Positions 27,369-35,927 of a stretch of 64,000 bases of DNA are shown in pieces. Location: positions 1,116,001 to 1,180,000 of the forward strand of contig NZ_CP141059.1 in NCBI RefSeq assembly GCF_034661235.1, written 5' to 3'. Position 1 is the stretch's first letter; each line of letters begins with the position of its first letter. The position numbers and the translations under genes are program-made. The notes beneath the pieces were generated by a model that was not told the origin of the DNA, did no database searches, and worked only from the letters and a program-made list of their open reading frames with translations. The DNA comes from Nocardioides bizhenqiangii (lineage in GTDB: Bacteria > Actinomycetota > Actinomycetes > Propionibacteriales > Nocardioidaceae).

Positions 27369-28661
27369 TCACTCTTCCCAGCCCCACGTGTCCAGGATGG
27401 AGTAGTAGGTGTCCTGGAAGGACGAGTCTCCCTGGCGGAAGCTGGCCGTGATGGAGTACTGCTCGTCGCCGGAGATCACCAGGTAGGCGATCTGGTGGAC
27501 GTCGAAGTCGTTGGCGTTGGTCCACTTGATCTCGACGCCCACGGCTTCCTTGCCGCCGATCGTCCTCGGCTCGAGGTCGACGGGATTGCCACCGGTCGAG
27601 CTCTGCAGCACGGTCTTCCACTGGTCCTTGAGGTTGTTGACGTCGGTCTCTCCGAACGCGGAGGACGTCTCGACCAGGATGTTGCCGCGGGCGGTGCCGA
27701 TGTCGTCACCGGGCGCGGCGATAGTGTCGATCGTGCCGGTGGTGTCGGGGGTGTCCGCCGTGAGGTCCTGCCACTCCTCGCTCGGGAACTGGTAGGTGTA
27801 GCCGCTGCCCAGGAGCGTCAGCGCCGGGTCGGTCGTGACCGCGGTGGTGCCGCCGGTCTCGGTGCCGCCGGTCTCGGTGCCGCCGGTCTCGCTGGTCGTC
27901 TCACTCGTCTCGCCACCCTCGGCGGAGGGGTCGTCGTCGCCGCCGGACAGCGCGACGATGGTGATGACCGCGATCACGCCGAGCACGACGACGGCGGCGA
28001 TCGCCCCGATGATCAGGCCGGTCGGGGACTTCTTCTTCGGGGGCGTCCCGTAGCCCGGCGTGGCGGTGTAGCCGTACGGCGACGCCGGGCCGCCGTACGG
28101 CCCGCCGGACTGGTGCTGCGCGGCCGGCGGTGCCGACGGCGGCGGCTGGTGCGCGGACGCGGCGGGTGCGCCCGCCGCCGGCCACTGCTGCACGGGTGAC
28201 TGCTGTGGCGGCGCCGCGACGTCGGTGGGCTGGCTCGGGACGTGCCCGGGCGACACCGCCGGCCGCGCCGCCGTGCTGCCGCTCGAGCCGGACGGGGGCT
28301 CGGCGGTGTAGGCATCGGGTCGCAGCCGGGTCGCGAGGCTGACGGGCACCTTGCCGAGCGCGTAGCCGAGCACGGCGCACGCCCACTGGGACCCGGTGAC
28401 GTCGGCACTGCCGCGGTCGCGCGAGAGCCGCTGGCCGGCGCTCTCGACCGCGTCCTCGACCCCGGCGCCGCTGTCGAGCATGGTCACCATCCCCTGCAGC
28501 GCACCGAGCCTCACGGCGTCGGTCAGCAGGTTGATCGTGCCGGTCGACGCGCTGCCCTCGTCGAGGTAGTCGTCGAGTGCCCCACGGAAGGCGTCGGCGT
28601 CGGCGAAGAGCGACTCGCCGTGCTCGCGCGCCAGCTGGGCGAGGCTCTCGTGCAGCTCCAT
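27369..28661 (-). CDS. Uncharacterised single-span membrane protein with Pro-rich cytoplasmic linker
   Basis: 430 residues, family not recognised. Residues 1-120 are a helical cytoplasmic domain (MELHESLAQLAREHGESLF, TINLLTDAVRLGALQGMV). Residues 125-210 are rich in Pro, Ala, Gln and Tyr. A transmembrane helix at about 215-240 follows the basic PKKKSPT. An outside Thr/Glu/Gly stretch with three TETGG repeats leads to a folded C-terminal domain (about 285-430) with aromatic residues. The layout resembles actinobacterial membrane anchors that present an outside sensor or binding domain. Start ATG 28661. Confidence 0.8.
   Translation of the reverse strand: MELHESLAQLAREHGESLFADADAFRGALDDYLDEGSASTGTINLLTDAVRLGALQGMVTMLDSGAGVEDAVESAGQRLSRDRGSADVTGSQWACAVLGYALGKVPVSLATRLRPDAYTAEPPSGSSGSTAARPAVSPGHVPSQPTDVAAPPQQSPVQQWPAAGAPAASAHQPPPSAPPAAQHQSGGPYGGPASPYGYTATPGYGTPPKKKSPTGLIIGAIAAVVVLGVIAVITIVALSGGDDDPSAEGGETSETTSETGGTETGGTETGGTTAVTTDPALTLLGSGYTYQFPSEEWQDLTADTPDTTGTIDTIAAPGDDIGTARGNILVETSSAFGETDVNNLKDQWKTVLQSSTGGNPVDLEPRTIGGKEAVGVEIKWTNANDFDVHQIAYLVISGDEQYSITASFRQGDSSFQDTYYSILDTWGWEE
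27846..27890 (-). repeat. Three 15-bp tandem repeats in the membrane protein gene
   Basis: Three copies of GGTGCCGCCGGTCTC in a row, encoding TETGG repeats in the outside linker. The period is in frame, so copy changes would only shorten or lengthen the linker. Confidence 0.85.
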
Positions 28662-28688
28662 CGATGTCCCTTCGTTGCGAGGCCGCCG

Positions 28689-29171
28689 TCAGGCGACGCT
28701 CAGCTCCCTGCGCAGCTTCGCGACGTGGCCCGTCGCCTTCACGTTGTACTGCGCGACCTCAATCTTGCCCTCAGGACCCACCACGAACGTCGACCGGATC
28801 ACGCCTTCGACGATCTTGCCGTAGAGCTTCTTCTCGCCAAAGGTGCCGTACGCGTGGTGGACGGCGAGTTCGGGGTCCGAGAGCAGAGTGAGGGTGAGCC
28901 CGTCGCGCTCCCGGAACTTCGCCAGCTTCGACGGGCTGTCCTTGGAGATGCCGAGCACGGTGTAGCCCGCGCCCTGCAGCGCGTCGAGCGAGTCGGTGAA
29001 GTCGCAGGCCTGCGTCGTGCAGCCCGGAGTCATCGCGGCCGGGTAGAAGTAGACGATGACCTTGCGCCCTTCCTCGAGCAGGTCGTAGAGGTTCACCTCG
29101 CCCCCGGTGTCGGCGGCGAGGGTGAAGTCGGGGGCGGCGTCGCCGACGGCGAGACGCTGGTCTTCGGGCAC
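28689..29171 (-). CDS. bcp: Thiol peroxidase of the BCP/AhpC-TSA family (peroxiredoxin Q)
   Basis: 160 residues. Reduces hydroperoxides through a peroxidatic Cys in PAAMTPGCTTQACDF; the second Cys five residues later is the resolving Cys of the atypical two-Cys BCP type. The fold continues with VLGISKDSPSKLAKF, LLSDPELAVHHAYG and RSTFVVGPEGKI. Start GTG 29171. It is divergent from the nickel/cobalt permease gene with a Nur-like operator between, so both may share regulation. Confidence 0.94.
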   Translation of the reverse strand: MPEDQRLAVGDAAPDFTLAADTGGEVNLYDLLEEGRKVIVYFYPAAMTPGCTTQACDFTDSLDALQGAGYTVLGISKDSPSKLAKFRERDGLTLTLLSDPELAVHHAYGTFGEKKLYGKIVEGVIRSTFVVGPEGKIEVAQYNVKATGHVAKLRRELSVA

Positions 29172-29202
29172 GCGGGTTCTCCTGGTTCTGACCGGGGTTC
29201 GC

Positions 29203-29223
29203 TATTGCAAACCGCTTGCAATA
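29203..29223. promoter_or_regulatory. Nur-like operator (nickel-responsive Fur-family box)
   Basis: TATTGCAA, five bases, TTGCAATA: a perfect 8-bp inverted repeat. The core TTGCAA-N5-TTGCAA equals the box reported for the Streptomyces nickel-uptake regulator Nur. It lies immediately ahead of a NiCoT nickel/cobalt permease, the gene such a repressor would control, and 32 bp from the bcp start. Confidence 0.8.
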
Positions 29224-29227
29224 AAAT
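29222..29227 (+). promoter_or_regulatory. -10 element overlapping the Nur box
   Basis: TAAAAT begins inside the right arm of the Nur-like palindrome and ends seven bases before GTG 29235. A repressor on the palindrome would cover it. If it is used, the transcript would be leaderless from that GTG. Confidence 0.5.
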
Positions 29228-29228
29228 C

Positions 29229-30353
29229 ATGCGGGTGCCCCACCATCACATCACCCCGCGACCCTCGACGGTGCACCCGGCTGGCGGCAGAGCAGGCGAT
29301 CGTCGCGCGCTGATCGGCCTCGTGGCGGCCGTGGTCGGGCTCAACGTCCTCGGCTGGGGTGTGCTGCTGCTCGCGGTCGCGCCGCAGCAGCTCAGCCTGG
29401 GCGACTCACGGGTCTTCGGCGTCGGCGTAGGACTGACCGCGTTCCTCCTCGGGGCCCGCCACGCGTTCGACGCCGACCACATCGCGATCATCGACAACAC
29501 CACGCGCAAGCTCGTCGGCGAGGGCACCCGGTCGCTCGGCACCGGCTTCTGGTTCGCGCTCGGGCACTCGAGCGTGGTCTTCGGGCTGTCGCTGCTGCTC
29601 GCCCTCGGCGTACGGGCGCTCGCCGACCCCGTCCAGGACGACGGCTCGACCCTGCAGCAGTCCCTCGGCCTGGTCGGGTCGCTGGCGGCCGGCACCTTCC
29701 TCATCCTGATCGGGTTGATGAACATCAGCGCGCTCGTGGGCATCGCGCACGTCTACCGCCACCTCAAGGCGGGCACGTTCGACGAGGACCAGCTGCACCA
29801 CCACCTCCACAACCGCGGGTTCTTCGCGCGGTTGTTCAAGGGCGCCATCTCCCGCGTGACCAAGCCGTGGCACCTCTACCCGGTGGGCCTGTTGATGGGG
29901 CTGGGCTTCGACACGGCCACCCAGGTGGCGCTGCTCGTGCTCGCCGGCGGCACCGCCGCCTACGCGCTGCCCTGGTACGCCGTGCTCGTCCTGCCGATCC
30001 TCTTCACCGCTGGGATGACGCTCTTCGACACCCTCGACGGCCTGTTCATGACCCGGGCCTACCGCTGGGCGGTGCTCGACCCCGCCCGCAAGCTCTTCTA
30101 CAACTTCAGCGTCACTGCCCTCTCCGTCGCGATCGCCCTGTCGATCGGCGGGATCGTGCTCCTCCAGCTGATCGCCGAGGAGTTCGACCCCGCGTCGTTG
30201 CGCTGGGTCGCCGGACTCGACCTCAACTACGTCGGATTCCTGCTGGTCGCGGTGTTCGTCGTGGCATGGGTGGCGAGCGTCGGCGCCTTCCAGGTCCTCG
30301 GTAGGCGGCGGGCCGCGGCCGCCGGCGTCGGGATTGATAGCCTGCCCCGGTGA
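29229..30353 (+). CDS. Nickel/cobalt transporter, NiCoT (HoxN/NixA) family
   Basis: 374 residues from ATG 29229, or 372 from GTG 29235, which suits the overlapping promoter better. Seven to eight membrane spans, with the family metal motif RHAFDADHIAIIDNTTRKL in span II and further signatures LGHSSVVFGLSL, LGFDTATQVALL and LFTAGMTLFDTLDG. Imports Ni2+ or Co2+ in low amounts for metalloenzymes. A His cluster (DEDQLHHHLHNRG) in a loop could bind metal. The DUF3618 gene overlaps its stop (GTGA). Confidence 0.94.
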   Translation: MRVPHHHITPRPSTVHPAGGRAGDRRALIGLVAAVVGLNVLGWGVLLLAVAPQQLSLGDSRVFGVGVGLTAFLLGARHAFDADHIAIIDNTTRKLVGEGTRSLGTGFWFALGHSSVVFGLSLLLALGVRALADPVQDDGSTLQQSLGLVGSLAAGTFLILIGLMNISALVGIAHVYRHLKAGTFDEDQLHHHLHNRGFFARLFKGAISRVTKPWHLYPVGLLMGLGFDTATQVALLVLAGGTAAYALPWYAVLVLPILFTAGMTLFDTLDGLFMTRAYRWAVLDPARKLFYNFSVTALSVAIALSIGGIVLLQLIAEEFDPASLRWVAGLDLNYVGFLLVAVFVVAWVASVGAFQVLGRRRAAAAGVGIDSLPR

Positions 30354-30598
30354 GCCAGCAGCCGTCTGACATCGAGCGTGAGATCGAGGAGGCGCGGGAG
30401 CGCCTCGCCGGCACCATCGACCAGCTCCTGTACCGCTCGAGCCCCAAGACGATCATCAGTCGTGAGATCGCCCAGGTGAAGGCGCACTACGTCGACGCCG
30501 AGACGGGCCAGCCGCGCACCGACAACATCCTCAAGACCGCGGGCGCGGTCGCGGGCGTGATCGCGGTGTTCGTCGTCATCCGCAAGATCGTCCGATGA
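30350..30598 (+). CDS. DUF3618 domain-containing small membrane protein
   Basis: 82 residues: a helical, acidic/basic N-terminus SDIEREIEEARERLAGTIDQLLYR that is the DUF3618 signature, and one C-terminal membrane helix (about 60-78, TAGAVAGVIAVFVVI) ending in basic residues. Function unknown. GTG start overlaps the permease stop. Confidence 0.88.
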   Translation: MSQQPSDIEREIEEARERLAGTIDQLLYRSSPKTIISREIAQVKAHYVDAETGQPRTDNILKTAGAVAGVIAVFVVIRKIVR

Positions 30599-30605
30599 CC
30601 GAGCG

Positions 30606-30938
30606 ATGACCCAAGGGTCCGACAAGACCCCGATCAAGATGCTCCACGACCGCATCCTGTGCGAGTCGGACACCGAGGCGGGGGAACGACGCTCGTCGGG
30701 CGGGATCGTCATCCCGGCCACCGCAGCCATGGGTGCCCGTCGGCTGGCCTGGTCGAAGGTCGTCGCCGTGGGGCCGCACGCCCGCTCGGTCGAGGCCGGC
30801 GACAAGGTGCTCTACGACCCGGAGGACAAGGCCGAGATCGAGGTGTCCGGCGAGCTGTACGTCGTGATGCGCGAGCGGGACGTGCACGCGGTCGCCGCCG
30901 GCCGGCTCGCCGACGAGGCCACCGGGCTGTACTTGTAG
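30606..30938 (+). CDS. GroES-like co-chaperonin domain protein
   Basis: 110 residues resembling a 10-kDa chaperonin: MLHDRILCESDTEAGERRSSGGIVIP corresponds to the GroES start and mobile loop, and SKVVAVGPHARSVEAGDKVLYDPEDKAEIEVSGELYVVMRERDVHAV to the beta barrel. There is no groEL beside it and the sequence departs from housekeeping GroES, so it is probably an accessory paralogue. Follows the DUF3618 gene by 7 bp, suggesting one operon with the nickel permease. Confidence 0.85.
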   Translation: MTQGSDKTPIKMLHDRILCESDTEAGERRSSGGIVIPATAAMGARRLAWSKVVAVGPHARSVEAGDKVLYDPEDKAEIEVSGELYVVMRERDVHAVAAGRLADEATGLYL

Positions 30939-30986
30939 CCCTTGTAGGTCTCGTGACCCGGAGGCGGCCGGCGCGTTACACCGTCT

Positions 30987-33401
30987 GTGAGACGCGTCAC
31001 GCTGACTGTTGCTGCCCTGCTCGTTGCGCCGCTGCTGGCGACCACGCCTGCCGACGCCGGCCCGTCGCCGCAACCGGCCGACCAGGCGCAGCAGGCCGCG
31101 CCGGCGTACGACGCGACCGTCCGGATCACGCGGCACGGCATCCCGCACATCGTGGCCGACGACTGGGCGTCGCTCGGCTACGGCAGCGGCTACGCGACGG
31201 CCGCGTCGTCGATCTGCAACCTGGCCGACACCCTGTTGACCGCGCGGGGCGAGCGCTCGAAGTACCTCGGGCCGGACGCGCGGTACGACGACCAGGTCAC
31301 CCTCGACGCGACCAACCTCGAGGTCGACGCGTTCGTGACCGACCTGCACAACCGCCACGTCGTGGAGGACCTGCTCGCGTCGCCGGCCGGACCGACGTCG
31401 CGGGCGAAGCAGATGGTGCGCGGCTACGTGGCCGGCATCAACCGGTGGATCCGCGACAACACGATCACCGACCCGGCCTGCGCGGGTGACGCGTGGATCA
31501 CGCCGACGGCGACGCCGCTCGACCTCTGGTACGGCGTCTACATGGCCAACCTGCTGGCGTCCTCGGGTGTGTTCCTCAAGGAGATCGTCGGCGCCGACCC
31601 GGCGACCCTCGACGACCCCGGCCTGCCGGACCTCGGGCTGCCGGCGACCAACGCGGAGGCGCGCGACTACGCCAAGACCGTGGACCGGGACGCGCTGCTG
31701 GCCGCGCTCGGCCAGGACAGCGACTTCGGGTCCAACGCGACCGCCATCGGCGGCGACGACAGCTCCACCGGCCGCGGCCTCCTCCTTGGCAACCCGCACT
31801 TCCCGTGGGCCGGGCGCTACAAGTTCGCCCAGCAGCACCTCACCATCCCCGGTGAGTACGACGTCGCCGGCGGCTCCCTGATCGGCTCGCCCGTCGTGAA
31901 CATCGGCTGGAACAAGGACGTCGCGTGGAGCCACACCGTCTCCACGGCGTATCGCTTCACGCCGTACGAGTACGTCACGCCGGTGCCGGGCACGACGTAC
32001 CTCACGGCCAACGGGCTGCTCAAGACGGCCGAGCACCGGACGGTCGAGGTCGAGGTGCTCCAGGACGACGGCACCCTCGAGACGGTCGAGGAGGACCTCT
32101 ACCGGGTGCCGCAGGGCTACGTCATCGACGCCCCGGCGATGTTCATGGGCTGGCTGCCGACGAGCTTCTGGGCGATCCGCGACGCCAACGCCGAGCACCT
32201 GCGGACGATCGACACCTTCCTGTCGATGGGGGAGGCGACCAGCGTCCGCGACCTGATCGCGAGGCAGGACGCCGGCGGCGGCATGCCCTGGGTCAACACG
32301 ACCGCGGCCGACCGGCACGGCGACGTGGTGTACGCCGACCACAGCGTCGTGCCGCACGTGACCGACGCGATGGCACGGCGCTGCATGACGCCGATCGGGT
32401 TGCTCCTCGACCAGGTCGCCGGTCTACCCGGCCTCAACGGCGCTCTCGCCGGCGGGCTGTGCAAGTGGGGGACCGACGCGGATGCTCAGCGGCCGGGCAT
32501 CCTCGGCCCCGACAAGCTGCCCGAGGCGTTCAGCCGCGACTGGGTGATGAACGCCAACGACTCCTACTGGACGCCCAACGACACGGTCCGGCTCGAGGGC
32601 CACCCGTCGATCATCGGCTGTGAGCGGTGCGTGCGGACGATGCGGACCCGGATGGTGATGCAGTACGTCATCGACCGGCTCGAGGTCGGCAAGGAGACGC
32701 CGTTCACCCTCCGCTCGCACCAGCACGACAACCGGGTGCGGGCGGCAGAGGTGATGCGCGACGGCGGCAGGCTCGACCAGGTGTGCGACGCCACCGGCGA
32801 GACCGAGGCGTGCGCCGTGCTGAAGGCCTGGGACGGCCACTCGGACGCGACCTCCGTGGGCACGCACATCTTCGAAGCCTTCGTGCGGCGCGCGCCCACC
32901 GGCAACGCGCTGTGGACGGTGCCGTTCGACCCGAACGACCCGGTCAACACCCCGCGCGGGCTCAAGACGACGAAGGCGGTCGTCGACGCGATGGCGGCTG
33001 CGATCCAGTACGTGCGGGACGACGGCGTCCCCTTCGACGCCCCGTGGGGGACGTTGCAGGTCGCCGGCGACCGAGGCGCCCCGCCCCTCCCGCTCGGAGG
33101 CGGCGACGGTGACCTGGCCGGCAACGCCAATGCGCTCGGCTCGCGTGACCCGTTCGCCAACGTCGACCGGTACAAGCCGATCACCTACGGCTCGTCCCAC
33201 ATCCAGGCGGTCTCGTTCCTGGCTGACGGGACGGTCCAGCCGCGGACCATCCTCACCTACAGCCAGTACGAGGACCCGGCGTCGCCCTGGTCGTCGGACC
33301 AGACCCGGCTCTTCTCGCAAGAGAGGTGGGTGTCCTTCGCCTGGACGCCCGATCAGATCCAGCAGCAGCTGGTGGACACGATCGATCTGACCGGGCCGTA
33401 G
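30987..33401 (+). CDS. Secreted penicillin-acylase-family amidase (Ntn hydrolase)
   Basis: 804 residues with a Sec signal peptide (about 1-25, ending PADAG). Penicillin acylases mature by self-cleavage before a Ser; here FGSNATAIGG places it at Ser249, preceded by a spacer peptide. Other family segments are YGVYMANLLASSG, NPHFPWAG, DVAWSHTVSTAYRF and NANDSYWT. Members cut amides such as penicillins, acyl-homoserine lactones or cyclic lipopeptides such as aculeacin. Size and secretion fit the aculeacin acylase/AhlM group best, but the substrate cannot be assigned. Start GTG 30987. Confidence 0.92.
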   Translation: MRRVTLTVAALLVAPLLATTPADAGPSPQPADQAQQAAPAYDATVRITRHGIPHIVADDWASLGYGSGYATAASSICNLADTLLTARGERSKYLGPDARYDDQVTLDATNLEVDAFVTDLHNRHVVEDLLASPAGPTSRAKQMVRGYVAGINRWIRDNTITDPACAGDAWITPTATPLDLWYGVYMANLLASSGVFLKEIVGADPATLDDPGLPDLGLPATNAEARDYAKTVDRDALLAALGQDSDFGSNATAIGGDDSSTGRGLLLGNPHFPWAGRYKFAQQHLTIPGEYDVAGGSLIGSPVVNIGWNKDVAWSHTVSTAYRFTPYEYVTPVPGTTYLTANGLLKTAEHRTVEVEVLQDDGTLETVEEDLYRVPQGYVIDAPAMFMGWLPTSFWAIRDANAEHLRTIDTFLSMGEATSVRDLIARQDAGGGMPWVNTTAADRHGDVVYADHSVVPHVTDAMARRCMTPIGLLLDQVAGLPGLNGALAGGLCKWGTDADAQRPGILGPDKLPEAFSRDWVMNANDSYWTPNDTVRLEGHPSIIGCERCVRTMRTRMVMQYVIDRLEVGKETPFTLRSHQHDNRVRAAEVMRDGGRLDQVCDATGETEACAVLKAWDGHSDATSVGTHIFEAFVRRAPTGNALWTVPFDPNDPVNTPRGLKTTKAVVDAMAAAIQYVRDDGVPFDAPWGTLQVAGDRGAPPLPLGGGDGDLAGNANALGSRDPFANVDRYKPITYGSSHIQAVSFLADGTVQPRTILTYSQYEDPASPWSSDQTRLFSQERWVSFAWTPDQIQQQLVDTIDLTGP

Positions 33402-33407
33402 TCCTCG

Positions 33408-33449
33408 GCGAACGCGCCTGTTGATTTAGGGCGATTCGCAGGCGTTCGC
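33408..33449 (+). terminator. Imperfect hairpin between the acylase and pafB
   Basis: GCGAACGCGCCTG pairs with CAGGCGTTCGC (11 bp with a two-base bulge) around an AT-rich loop. No T-tract follows. It either ends acylase transcription or lies in the pafB leader. Confidence 0.4.
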
Positions 33450-33505
33450 GCCCCCGGCGCGAGAAACTGGTGGTCGCACAGGCGCCCACCAGGGGAGGAA
33501 AGGCC

Positions 33506-34489
33506 GTGGCTGGGGCAAAGGGGACACCGGGCCGCGACCAGCGTGCTCCGATGGAGCGGTTGGTCCGGATCGCGGCGACCCTCCGCGAGCGCGGCACGGT
33601 CGGCGAGACCGGTGAGCGGCTCGCCGAGATCGCCGGGTTCGAGGGTGAGCGTCCGATGGACCAGCTCAAGCGCGACATCCGCTCCCTGACCGACCAGGGC
33701 TGGCAGATCGACAACATCGCCGGGCCGGGCGAGCCCGCCCGCTACCGGATGCGCACCGTCGACAACCGGCTCCGGGTCCGGCTGACTCCGCCCCAGCAGC
33801 GGGCGCTCCAGCGCGCCGTGCTCCTTGCCGACCGCAACGACCTGATCGACCGTCTCGGACTGGGCGACTCCGTCGACCCTGGGGGCTCGCCCCACGAAGC
33901 CGGCGTCGTGGCCGGTGTCCCCACCACCGGCCACGACGCCCTCCTCGCCACCGTGCTCCAGGCGGTGCGGATGGGAAGCCTGCTGCGATTCACCTACAAG
34001 GGCACGCCACGGGTGGTGCACCCGGAGTCGGTGCGGTCCCAGAACGGCACCTGGTACCTCCGCGGGCAGGAGGAAGGCAGTGACGGCCCCTCTGGCGACG
34101 ACGCGCCGGTCAAGGCTTTCGTCGTCGCGCGGATGAGCGACGTGGCCGCCGACCCGCCGCGGTCCGCCCGGCCGGTCCGCGCTGCCCGCCACCGCGGCCT
34201 GCACCCGATGAGCTGGGAGATCGACCCGCCCGTCGAGGTGACGCTGCAGACGACGACCGAGCACCAGCCCGACGTACGACGCTGGCTCGGTGACCCGGCC
34301 GCCGAGGAGACCGACCCTTCGACAGGCTCGGGGACCCCGGGGCAGGTGACGATGCGCTACGTCGTCACGCACCGGGCGGCGCTCCGCGCGCGGCTCTACG
34401 AGCTCGGCCGGCGGGTCGTCCTCGTCGGGCCGGAGGACGTACGGAGCGAGCTGCTCGCCGAGCTGTACGAGCTGAAGGGAGGCGACTGA
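33506..34489 (+). CDS. pafB: WYL-domain transcription regulator PafB
   Basis: 327 residues from GTG 33506, chosen because AGGGGAGGAAA lies just before it; an earlier GTG at 33470 has no such site. An N-terminal winged helix (ERLVRIAATLRERG, DQLKRDIRSLTDQGWQI) precedes a WYL domain (LLRFTYKGTPRVVHPESVRSQNGTWYLRGQEE) and a C-terminal extension. PafB and PafC form the heterodimeric activator of the LexA-independent DNA-damage response in mycobacteria. The loop DPSTGSGTPG near residue 275 is encoded by a dispersed repeat and is probably an insertion. Confidence 0.9.
   Translation: MAGAKGTPGRDQRAPMERLVRIAATLRERGTVGETGERLAEIAGFEGERPMDQLKRDIRSLTDQGWQIDNIAGPGEPARYRMRTVDNRLRVRLTPPQQRALQRAVLLADRNDLIDRLGLGDSVDPGGSPHEAGVVAGVPTTGHDALLATVLQAVRMGSLLRFTYKGTPRVVHPESVRSQNGTWYLRGQEEGSDGPSGDDAPVKAFVVARMSDVAADPPRSARPVRAARHRGLHPMSWEIDPPVEVTLQTTTEHQPDVRRWLGDPAAEETDPSTGSGTPGQVTMRYVVTHRAALRARLYELGRRVVLVGPEDVRSELLAELYELKGGD
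34314..34336 (+). repeat. Dispersed repeat core inside pafB
   Basis: ACCCTTCGACAGGCTCGGGG lies in frame in pafB. Its TCGACAGGCTCGG core equals the degenerate unit at the end of the 48-bp array near 17.7 kb and differs by one base from the main units. It adds a Ser/Thr/Gly loop in the C-terminal part of the protein. Confidence 0.65.
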
Positions 34490-34491
34490 CA

Positions 34492-35505
34492 GTGGCGGGC
34501 AAGGACACCCCCCGGTACGCCGCCCGGTTCGGACGCCTGCCGGCGGTGTTCGAGATGCTGCTCGCCCATCCCGACGGGGTGCCGCTGGCCACGCTGGCCG
34601 ACGAGGTCGAGATCCCCGCGGAGGAGCTGCGCGAGGACCTGCTGGCGTTCTACACCGCCGACCCGCTCGAGAACGACCGGATGCTCGGGCTGTGGCGGCC
34701 GCCCGTCCTCGAGTTCCTGGGTCCCGACGGCGACGGCGACATCGACCCCCGCGACGCGGAGGTCGTCCGCGCCGTCAACGACCGTCCGACCGAGGAGCTC
34801 GGCGTCGAGTACGTCGACGCCTCCGAGCTCGCGCTGGTCCACACCGCGGCGGTCGCGCTGCACGACGTCGAGCCCGACGAGGACCTGGCCGCCGCGATCG
34901 ACGTCCTCACCGAGACCATGGTCGGCACTCCGGGCGGGCAGCCCGAGCTGCCGGCCTGGAACGAGCCGCTGCGCCCCCTCCAGGAGGCCCAGCGCCACCG
35001 GCGTGCCGTCAAGATCGTCTACTCCCGCACCTGGCAGCACGGCGTCTCGACCCGGGTGATCCACCCCTACCGCCTGGTGCAGACGCGGCGGGGGTGGGAG
35101 GTCGACGCCGGCCCGCCCGACTCGGCCGGCCAGCTGCGGACCTACCTGCTGTCGGGCATCCGCGACGTGGAGAACCTCGAGCAGACCTTCGAGCTGCCGG
35201 AGGGACTGCCCACCATGCTCGACGCGCAGCGCGCCACGACCCCGGTGCGGATGGTGCTGCCGCACGGGTCCCGCTGGGCCGCGGACATGTACGCCGAGAC
35301 CGTCACCGTCCTGCGCGCGGACGAGGACGACGCCGAGGTCCAGCTCGCCCTGCTGCCGCCGCTGGCCGATCGAGTGGGGATGCTGCTGCTCGCCGCCGGA
35401 TCGGGCGCGTTCGTCATCGACCCGCCGGACCTCGCGAACGCCGGCGCGGTGCTGGCCGAGGAGCTGCTGGTGCACCACGGGACCCGGCCTATTCTCGAGG
35501 CATGA
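34492..35505 (+). CDS. pafC: WYL-domain transcription regulator PafC
   Basis: 337 residues; GTG start two bases after the pafB stop. An N-terminal helix-turn-helix (RFGRLPAVFEMLLAHPDGVPLATLADEVEIPAEELREDL) is followed by a WYL domain with AVKIVYSRTWQHGVSTRVIHPYRLVQTRRGWEVDA and a C-terminal domain. Partner of PafB; the pair order is invariant in Actinobacteria. The usual tatA-tatC genes do not follow here; a SnoaL-like gene overlaps its stop (ATGA). Confidence 0.9.
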   Translation: MAGKDTPRYAARFGRLPAVFEMLLAHPDGVPLATLADEVEIPAEELREDLLAFYTADPLENDRMLGLWRPPVLEFLGPDGDGDIDPRDAEVVRAVNDRPTEELGVEYVDASELALVHTAAVALHDVEPDEDLAAAIDVLTETMVGTPGGQPELPAWNEPLRPLQEAQRHRRAVKIVYSRTWQHGVSTRVIHPYRLVQTRRGWEVDAGPPDSAGQLRTYLLSGIRDVENLEQTFELPEGLPTMLDAQRATTPVRMVLPHGSRWAADMYAETVTVLRADEDDAEVQLALLPPLADRVGMLLLAAGSGAFVIDPPDLANAGAVLAEELLVHHGTRPILEA

Positions 35506-35921
35506 CCGCTCCGTCCCATTACGTCACCGCCGATCCCGCCACGACCGTGCAGGCGTTCTTCGCTGCGCTCGAGGACCGCTCGGTGAAGCAGGCACTGGCG
35601 CTGGCCGACGACAAGATCGTCTGGCGCAACAGCTCGCTGCCGACGGTGCGCGGCAAGCTGGTGGGCCGGATCCTGCGCGGTCTCGATCGCGACTGGATGG
35701 GCGTCCGGGCCGACTTCCACCACGTGGCCGCCTCCGGCAACGTGGTGCTGACCGAGCGCACCGACTACCTGCGCCTCGGACCGCTGGAGATCGACTTCTG
35801 GGTGTGCGGCACCTTCCAGCTCGAGAACGACCGGATCGTGCTCTGGCACGACCACTTCAGCTGGGGCAACGTCCTCGGCGGGGTGGTTCGCGGCGTGCTG
35901 CGGATGGGCCGCGGTCGCTGA
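35502..35921 (+). CDS. SnoaL/limonene-epoxide-hydrolase-like (NTF2-fold) protein
   Basis: 139 residues of NTF2-like fold: TVQAFFAALEDRSVKQALALADDKIVWRNSSLPTVRGK, then VLTERTDYLRLGPLEIDFWVCGTFQLENDRIVLWHDHFSW. The Asp/Arg/Asp positions of limonene-1,2-epoxide hydrolase appear to be kept (TERTDYL and HDHF). Enzyme substrate unknown. Coupled to pafC by ATGA and convergent, 6 bp away, with the metallohydrolase gene. Confidence 0.85.
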   Translation: MTAPSHYVTADPATTVQAFFAALEDRSVKQALALADDKIVWRNSSLPTVRGKLVGRILRGLDRDWMGVRADFHHVAASGNVVLTERTDYLRLGPLEIDFWVCGTFQLENDRIVLWHDHFSWGNVLGGVVRGVLRMGRGR

Positions 35922-35927
35922 GCGGCC

